The position numbers and the translations under genes are program-made. Below are positions 8,504-13,779 of a stretch of DNA of 15,622 nucleotides, piece after piece. The notes under the pieces are model-generated. The model searched no databases, was not told where the DNA came from, and saw only the letters and a program-made list of their open reading frames with translations. The stretch spans positions 1 through 15,622 of the forward strand of contig JAABSS010000073.1 in assembly GCA_011390235.1 (NCBI GenBank). The letters run 5' to 3'. The stretch is from Desulfotignum sp. GTDB lineage: Bacteria > Desulfobacterota > Desulfobacteria > Desulfobacterales > Desulfobacteraceae. Numbering within the stretch: the stretch's first letter is position 1; every line of letters begins with the position of its first letter.

Positions 8504-8728
8504 GTATTATTATTAAGTTATAATGAACTAAAAATAACTATAAATAACAAATATGAATCAGATAAATGGATATTCATTATAAAAGTGCAAAATTTCTATC
8601 AGACATCTAAATTCCGTTATATTCAATATCGGTCTTATTATGTCTTATTATATTTGGTTGCCGTGACATGGGTATTTTCCTTAACACACTGTTTTAAAAT
8701 GATTTTTTCTGGCATTATTTTTTTTTGC

Positions 8729-8760
8729 ATGCCCTGGGCCGGTACGGCATACATTATGCC
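8729..8760 (+). promoter_or_regulatory. Leader segment with two mutually exclusive short hairpins
   Basis: Three words follow one another: ATGCC at 8729-8733, GGCAT at 8746-8750 and ATGCC at 8756-8760. The middle one can pair with either neighbour. The right-hand stem is the stronger, GGCATA-CAT-TATGCC (8746-8760). The segment lies 41 bases upstream of the radical SAM start codon, where a switch between folds could affect RNA elongation or translation. There is no proof that it is transcribed or functional. Confidence 0.25.
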
Positions 8761-8801
8761 TATACGAACAGCCTTTACCTGAAACAGAGGTTGACACACC
8801 A

Positions 8802-10238
8802 ATGGCAAAAACGGATATGGCCCGCACCATCAGCAGGGTCAAAGAAGAGTACGCAGATGCCTATGACACCATGACCTGGCTGACCCCGGAGTCGGCTGAA
8901 GCGGCATCCCGGGTTCGGGAAAACCTGATAACCAAAATTTTTGAACACCAGGGCAGGGGTCCGGAATGGCGGTTTGCGCGGACAAAACTGTTTACCCACG
9001 GCCTTTCACCGGGGTGCGGTTTTTGCGGCAACGGAGACTGGTCCTGCCTGTTCATCAACGGCATCTGCAATGCCCGGTGTTTTTACTGCCCGTCCTCCCA
9101 GAACCGGAAGGGGCTGCCCATGACCAGTTCACTGGAGTTCAAAACCCCCAATGATTACGTCGATTATGTCCGCACCTTCAATATCCGGGCGGTGAGCTTC
9201 AGCGGCGGGGAACCCCTCATGACCTTTGAACGGGTGGTGCAGTATTTGAAGGCCCTGCGGGCGAAAATCACCGATCCCCTGTATATCTGGATGTACACCA
9301 ACGGTCTTTTGGTGACCGAGGACAAACTGAAAATCCTGGCAGATAACGGCCTGGATGAAGTCCGGTTTGACATCAGTGCGGACCATTATCACCTGGATGC
9401 CCTGAAAAAAGCGGTGGACATCATTCCCTGTGTCACTGTGGAGATTCCGGCCATCCCGGAAGATCTGGAAAACACCCGGCAGGTGATAAAACAGCTGTAT
9501 GACGAGGGTGTCAATTACCTGAATCTCCATCAATTGCGGTGCACACCGTATAATCTGCCCCGGCTGATCAAACGGGGCTATACCTTTGTGCACGGTCCCA
9601 GGGCCACGGTCCTGGAAACCGAGCTCACCGCCCTGGAACTGATGCGGTATGCCCTGGAAAACAAAATCGCCCTGCCCATCAATTACTGCTCCTTTGCCTT
9701 CCGCCATCAGTTTCAACGGGCCGGGGCTTTCACCCGCAATGCCCTGCTGGTCAAGTCTCCACATCAGGATATCACCGCCACCGGGCATATCCGGACCATG
9801 GGCATCACCGGGGAAAAGCCGGCCATTCTGGCGATCCATAAACATCTTTTATCAAAAGCAAAAGACACAGAACTATGGCAGCTGGCCAAAACCGGGGACC
9901 AGCTGTTTTTCTCTGCAAGCCTCTGGCCCTGTATCGATTTTTCCGGTGTCACCCTGACGGTTGCCTACACCGCCACCACCCTGAAATCATCCGTGTCCTT
10001 CAGGCATTCTTTCAAGGAAATCCCCTTGAACCGCAAAAAAAAGGTGGTGATTGAAAAATATCCGGCCCATTCAGGGATCCGGCTGCAAGGAGACGGGATA
10101 CAGGAATTTGCCTGCCGTTTTATTCACCCTCAAGCAGGCAGCCCCGCAGATACGGTGGGTGCTTACCCGGCTGATGATCTGTTTGCTGAAATCAAGGGAT
10201 TTGAGCGGGTGAACGCCGGTCTGGCACCTTATTTCTGA
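8802..10238 (+). CDS. Radical SAM protein with an additional N-terminal cysteine cluster
   Basis: The 478-residue protein has the radical SAM cluster motif CX3CX2C at C89, C93 and C96 (CNARCFYC), followed by the SAM-contacting SGGEP at 134-138. It should therefore bind a 4Fe-4S cluster, cleave S-adenosylmethionine and start a radical reaction in the cytoplasm. Just before it stand C72, C75 and C82 in a GCGFCGNGDWSC segment, which could hold a second metal site. This CxxC-then-radical-SAM order, with a CLFINGIC lead-in, resembles pyruvate-formate-lyase-activase-related proteins of the COG2108 kind, but I cannot assign a substrate. Residues about 125-330 complete the barrel. The C-terminal 150 residues look family-specific, and no cobalamin motif was recognised. 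The ATG has a weak AGAGG 11 bases upstream. It is divergent from the HTH/PBP regulator and stands alone downstream. Confidence 0.85.
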   Translation: MAKTDMARTISRVKEEYADAYDTMTWLTPESAEAASRVRENLITKIFEHQGRGPEWRFARTKLFTHGLSPGCGFCGNGDWSCLFINGICNARCFYCPSSQNRKGLPMTSSLEFKTPNDYVDYVRTFNIRAVSFSGGEPLMTFERVVQYLKALRAKITDPLYIWMYTNGLLVTEDKLKILADNGLDEVRFDISADHYHLDALKKAVDIIPCVTVEIPAIPEDLENTRQVIKQLYDEGVNYLNLHQLRCTPYNLPRLIKRGYTFVHGPRATVLETELTALELMRYALENKIALPINYCSFAFRHQFQRAGAFTRNALLVKSPHQDITATGHIRTMGITGEKPAILAIHKHLLSKAKDTELWQLAKTGDQLFFSASLWPCIDFSGVTLTVAYTATTLKSSVSFRHSFKEIPLNRKKKVVIEKYPAHSGIRLQGDGIQEFACRFIHPQAGSPADTVGAYPADDLFAEIKGFERVNAGLAPYF

Positions 10239-10648
10239 TAGCCGGTACTGTTGTCCACAAGGCCTTTGATATGTCAGACAAGCTTCTGGTCATCGTAAGG
10301 CTTTCAGAGTGAACTCATGATAGGGCAAGCATGGTTGCGGTTTTAGAAAATCAAGATTTGTTGATTAAACTCCAAATTTGCTGACGTTCTAATGGCTGGC
10401 GCGGGCTGCTTCCTGGCCCTGTTTTTCCATGTGACTATTTTCATGGTTAGGATAACGTATTATGAAATTTTTCAAGTAAAAACATTATAAAAATCCGGGC
10501 AGGGTTCAGAATGAGGCGATGGCGGTCCCGACCAAATGACCCTGTTCATAATTCATTATAAAATTTAGAAATAAAAATCTTATTTACAATTATGTAACTT
10601 AATAATTAACAAAAATGTAATTTAATGGCATCGACATCTTTTTCTCCC

Positions 10649-10689
10649 AAGTATTAAATCTATTGATATCAATAGGTTATTTAATACTT
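10649..10689. repeat. 41-bp interrupted palindrome upstream of the sigma-54 promoter
   Basis: The outer arms AAGTATTAAAT (10649-10659) and ATTTAATACTT (10679-10689) are perfect inverse copies. Between them sits a perfect 16-bp palindrome, CTATTGATATCAATAG (10660-10675), plus three unpaired bases (GTT). The element ends seven bases before the -24 box, so it would span roughly -74 to -34 relative to transcription. It reads as a two-level operator rather than a terminator, since no T-run follows. Confidence 0.7.
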
Positions 10690-10696
10690 TGCCAGA

Positions 10697-10713
10697 TGGC
10701 ACCTGTTTTGCAA
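10697..10713 (+). promoter_or_regulatory. Sigma-54 (RpoN) -24/-12 promoter of glnK-amtB
   Basis: TGGCAC at 10697-10702, five bases, then TTGCAA at 10708-10713 matches the RpoN consensus TGGCAC-N5-TTGC completely, including the GG and GC pairs ten bases apart. Transcription would begin near 10722-10724, leaving a leader of about 54 bases before glnK. RpoN promoters need an ATP-driven enhancer-binding protein such as NtrC, which fits a nitrogen-limitation response. The activator gene is not in this window. Confidence 0.85.
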
Positions 10714-10761
10714 TACCTTAGATTGCATATTGTGTTATCAGAAGCTTTTTTTAAAATTTAA

Positions 10762-11115
<354 letters not shown>

Positions 11116-11140
11116 TAAAATTATTAAACAGAGAAACAAT

Positions 11141-11147
11141 AAAGAGG
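11141..11147 (+). promoter_or_regulatory. Ribosome binding site that fixes the amtB start
   Basis: AAAGAGG lies five bases before the ATG at 11153. The same frame is open upstream to 11066 inside glnK, but no signal of this kind precedes earlier starts, and the residues after 11153 begin a proper signal peptide. This decides the amtB start. Confidence 0.6.
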
Positions 11148-11152
11148 TTTAT

Positions 11153-12487
11153 ATGAAATCACGAAGATTGAATAAAAGGATATTACCCCTGGCCATAACA
11201 ATGACGACAATTCCGGCTGCTGCGCTGGCTGCAGATGGTGTGGCAGAGGTAACAGGCGCTGCAGCGACGTATGTGGCAAATAATACATGGATGCTGGTGG
11301 CAACTTTTCTGGTTTTTATCATGCATCTTGGTTTTGCAAGCCTTGAGGCAGGGTTGACCAGGGCAAAAAATACCGTCAACATTCTGTTTAAAAATACGGC
11401 CATTATCGCCATTGGCCTGCTCACCTATGCTGCCATGGGCTTTAATCTGATGTATCCAGGCGATTTTTCAATTTCAGGTTTTTTCGGATTTTCAGGATTC
11501 GGCATCGGGGTAAGTCCGGAGAATATGATGGTTGCCGGCGATGACGGTGTCGGAATTTATACCTACTGGACTGATTTTATTTTCCAAGCCATGTTTGCTG
11601 CCACAGCAGCAACGATCGTTTCCGGAGCTGTGGCAGAACGGATTAAACTTCACAGTTTTCTGATTTTCTCTACAATTTATGTGGCAGTGGTATACCCCTG
11701 GGTGGGCAGCTGGAAGTGGGGCGGCGGCTGGTTGGATGCCATGGGTTTTTACGATTTTGCAGGTTCGACACTGGTTCATTCGGTGGGAGGATGGGCAGCC
11801 CTGGCAGGTGTGCTGGTGCTGGGTCCCCGGTTAGGAAAATATGCGGGCAATAAAATTAGACCCATTATGGGCCACAGCATGCCGCTGGCAGCCATTGGTG
11901 TGTTTTTGCTGTGGCTGGGATGGTTCGGCTTTAATGGCGGTTCTGTGCTGTCAGCGGATCCTGCTGCAGTTTCTTTCGTTTTTGTAACAACCTCTCTGGC
12001 AGCTGCCGCGGGTATCATGGGGGCCATTTCCCTTTCATGGATTCTGCAGAAAAAGCCGGATCTCTCCATGGCGCTCAATGGTTCTTTAGCGGGCCTGGTA
12101 GGAATTACAGCCGGAGCAGATGTGGTCAGTGTGATGGGTTCCGTCATCATCGGGTTGATCGCAGGTCTTCTGGTTGTGGTTTCGGTAATGGGAATCGACC
12201 GGATAAAAATTGATGATCCCGTGGGTGCGCTTTCCGTGCACCTGGTCTGCGGGATCTGGGGTACATTGGCTGTGGGGCTGTTCAGTCCGGACTACTCTAT
12301 TATGACACAGTTTGTTGGTGTTGTTGCCTATGCTGTTCCCTGCTTTTTTTCCGCATTGGCTATTTTTTCTATCCTGAAGGCGACACTGGGTATCCGGGTT
12401 GATGAAGAAGAAGAAATGGGCGGCCTTGATGTGGGTGAACACGGTATGGCAGCGTATGCTGATTTTGAAATTAAAAGTGCGATCTGA
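11153..12487 (+). CDS. amtB: Ammonium transporter AmtB
   Basis: This is an inner-membrane ammonium channel of the Amt/Mep/Rh family, 444 residues (E. coli 428). It begins with a cleavable signal peptide: RRLNKR, a hydrophobic run, then AALAADG. About eleven membrane helices follow. The twin pore histidines are present as H209 (DFAGSTLVHSVGG) and H363 (LSVHLVCGIWG). FNGGS corresponds to the FNAGS filter region, and the tail carries the conserved GLDVGEHGMAAY motif that contacts PII. All features point to a working channel. Together with glnK it forms one two-gene operon; GlnK would plug the AmtB trimer when internal nitrogen is high. The start is chosen from the Shine-Dalgarno and signal peptide. 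A strong hairpin ends the unit at 12513. Confidence 0.96.
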   Translation: MKSRRLNKRILPLAITMTTIPAAALAADGVAEVTGAAATYVANNTWMLVATFLVFIMHLGFASLEAGLTRAKNTVNILFKNTAIIAIGLLTYAAMGFNLMYPGDFSISGFFGFSGFGIGVSPENMMVAGDDGVGIYTYWTDFIFQAMFAATAATIVSGAVAERIKLHSFLIFSTIYVAVVYPWVGSWKWGGGWLDAMGFYDFAGSTLVHSVGGWAALAGVLVLGPRLGKYAGNKIRPIMGHSMPLAAIGVFLLWLGWFGFNGGSVLSADPAAVSFVFVTTSLAAAAGIMGAISLSWILQKKPDLSMALNGSLAGLVGITAGADVVSVMGSVIIGLIAGLLVVVSVMGIDRIKIDDPVGALSVHLVCGIWGTLAVGLFSPDYSIMTQFVGVVAYAVPCFFSALAIFSILKATLGIRVDEEEEMGGLDVGEHGMAAYADFEIKSAI

Positions 12488-12512
12488 TCAAAAAACGTAA
12501 CTTCATGCGGTT

Positions 12513-12551
12513 CAGCCCGGTAAGCAAATTGAATATTTGTTTACCGGGCTG
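12513..12551 (+). terminator. Strong hairpin after amtB, likely transcription end
   Basis: CAGCCCGGTAAGCAAAT (12513-12529) pairs with the inverse copy ending at 12551 through 17 pairs including one G-T, around a five-base TGAAT loop. It begins 25 bases after the amtB stop. The following bases (GGTTTGG) are a poor T-run, so it may stop polymerase only partly, or mainly protect the mRNA 3' end. It could also act on the convergent zinc-ribbon gene, whose stop is at 12679. The remaining bases up to 12678 show nothing else. Confidence 0.7.
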
Positions 12552-12678
12552 GGTTTGGGATAGAAAAATCTGAAAGGGTGAAAAAGATATCCAGAATGTG
12601 CACCGTCGATTTGCCCGCTGATCCATGGTTCCTTAACGCCCAGATCTTAGAAATGAAACAGAACAACCGCTTCCGCTT

Positions 12679-13779
12679 TTAGTTTTTACCATGACAGTGA
12701 AGGCACTGGATGCCGAGATCATTGCCGAACGTAATCTGATACATGCTCTGATGGCAGGATTCACACACCAGAGGATCGAACCGCTTTGTAACCGGATTAT
12801 AAATCAGAGAAAGGGTTTTGCGTTTTCTGCCAACCGAGGCGGTGAACAGAATTTTGACAGCCGGTGTCGTCACGGCCATGGCACCGGCCAGGGATATGGT
12901 TATCCTGATCCGGTATTTGTTCAGCAGGTCTTTTTTTTTGGCCGCCAGTTCTTCCGGGATCATGGCGATCTTTTCTTTTCTGTCCGCTTTCAGGGCATCG
13001 GACATATTGGCCCGCTCCAGGGAGGCGGCCATCTCTTCTGCCAGGGCATGGTAATACGCGTCAAGGCTTTTGGCATCCCTGGCATAGCGCCGGTTCATGC
13101 TGTTTTTGAATGGGACGATTTCCCGCTCCACCGCTTCTTTTCCATACACCCGGACCAGACGACGCAGCCTGGTCTGCATATTTTCTGAAAACCCGATGGT
13201 GCCTGTTTTTTTAAACTCCTTGTCAATGCCGGCAAAATCAGATGTCATCTCCGGTATCACGGCACCTGAGTCCAGGTTGGCTGCCAGGTCGAACCGCCCC
13301 TCTTTTTGTTCATCGCTCTGGGCCAGGTATTTGCAGTTGAGCAGTAAATACCGGGTATGGATCTGCCCGAAGCTGGTAACCGAGCCGGTGGCCTTGTGCC
13401 ATTCGAACTGCTGGCGGACCAGGTTGTCGAATCCGCCGCTTTTCAGGTAAAAAAAGTTGAGTGCTACATGCAGCAGCGGGGGATTATCCGTGGTGAGCCC
13501 CAGTATTTTGTCCAGCAGGGGCGCACCGAAATGGATGGGATAAACCCCGGCGGATCGACGATCTGGTCTGCCGAAACCGTCACCTGCCGTCTCCTGGTCC
13601 TGAAGTGTGCCCAGGGTGATATACTCTTTTGTGTTCAGACGTCGGGCCAGCTCTTCGGGCAGAAGGGCGTTGATTCCCCTGGATCCTTGTTCGATCAGCC
13701 CCCCGTTTTCCTTTAAAAAGCGGGCAGTAAAGTCCAGCAGACGGGTATCCTGCTTCTGCATGCCGGGATCAGAGTTCAT
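12679..13779 (-). CDS. Uncharacterised protein with C-terminal zinc ribbon, partner of SNF2 helicase
   Basis: I do not recognise a named family. The 366-residue product has a mixed alpha/beta N-terminal two thirds, then a charged, probably coiled helical stretch at about 235-290 (YYHALAEEMAASLE to KKKDLLNKYRIR), a short beta-rich part, and a C-terminal four-cysteine zinc ribbon: C339, C342, C359 and C362 (CESC, CLHC). Such ribbons bind nucleic acid or protein. The frame is open to 13824, but the ATG at 13779 is preferred: GGAG stands six bases upstream (13786-13789), and the start overlaps the end of the helicase gene by 11 bases, implying translational coupling. It is therefore likely a dedicated subunit or substrate adaptor of the SNF2-like ATPase. 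No signal peptide or membrane segment was seen. Confidence 0.75.
   Translation of the reverse strand: MNSDPGMQKQDTRLLDFTARFLKENGGLIEQGSRGINALLPEELARRLNTKEYITLGTLQDQETAGDGFGRPDRRSAGVYPIHFGAPLLDKILGLTTDNPPLLHVALNFFYLKSGGFDNLVRQQFEWHKATGSVTSFGQIHTRYLLLNCKYLAQSDEQKEGRFDLAANLDSGAVIPEMTSDFAGIDKEFKKTGTIGFSENMQTRLRRLVRVYGKEAVEREIVPFKNSMNRRYARDAKSLDAYYHALAEEMAASLERANMSDALKADRKEKIAMIPEELAAKKKDLLNKYRIRITISLAGAMAVTTPAVKILFTASVGRKRKTLSLIYNPVTKRFDPLVCESCHQSMYQITFGNDLGIQCLHCHGKN

Larger units (their letters stand above)
8417..8801. promoter_or_regulatory. AT-rich divergent regulatory spacer between regulator and radical SAM gene
   Basis: This 385-base spacer contains no credible gene. It holds two near-direct repeats, CAGTATTTGTAA at 8472-8483 and CAGTTATTTGTAA at 8491-8503, about two helical turns apart. 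A TATAAT box lies at 8519-8524, 15-18 bases after the second repeat, with no good -35 box, as expected for an activator-dependent promoter. Other elements are an ATGAAT/ATTCAT pair within about 8553-8577, and small hairpins at 8729-8760. The weak AGAGG before the radical SAM start lies at 8786-8790. Confidence 0.5.

Noticed and set aside
8711..8728. Possible sigma-54 promoter (TGGCA ... TTGCA) before the radical SAM gene
   Set aside because: The GG and GC pairs are 14 bases apart instead of 10, which RpoN does not tolerate.
8585..8782. 65-codon hydrophobic frame from a GTG in the spacer before the radical SAM gene
   Set aside because: No ribosome binding site, composition expected from AT-rich spacer DNA, no recognisable motif.
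9015..9100. Radical SAM protein as methanogenesis marker 10 (Mmp10)
   Set aside because: The cysteine-rich segment does not have the GIDC...C..C and GCDYC pattern I associate with Mmp10, and no methyl-coenzyme M reductase is expected in this kind of organism.
10392..10490. 32-codon frame (MAGAGCFLALFF start) downstream of the radical SAM gene
   Set aside because: No Shine-Dalgarno, no recognisable family, and length well within chance.
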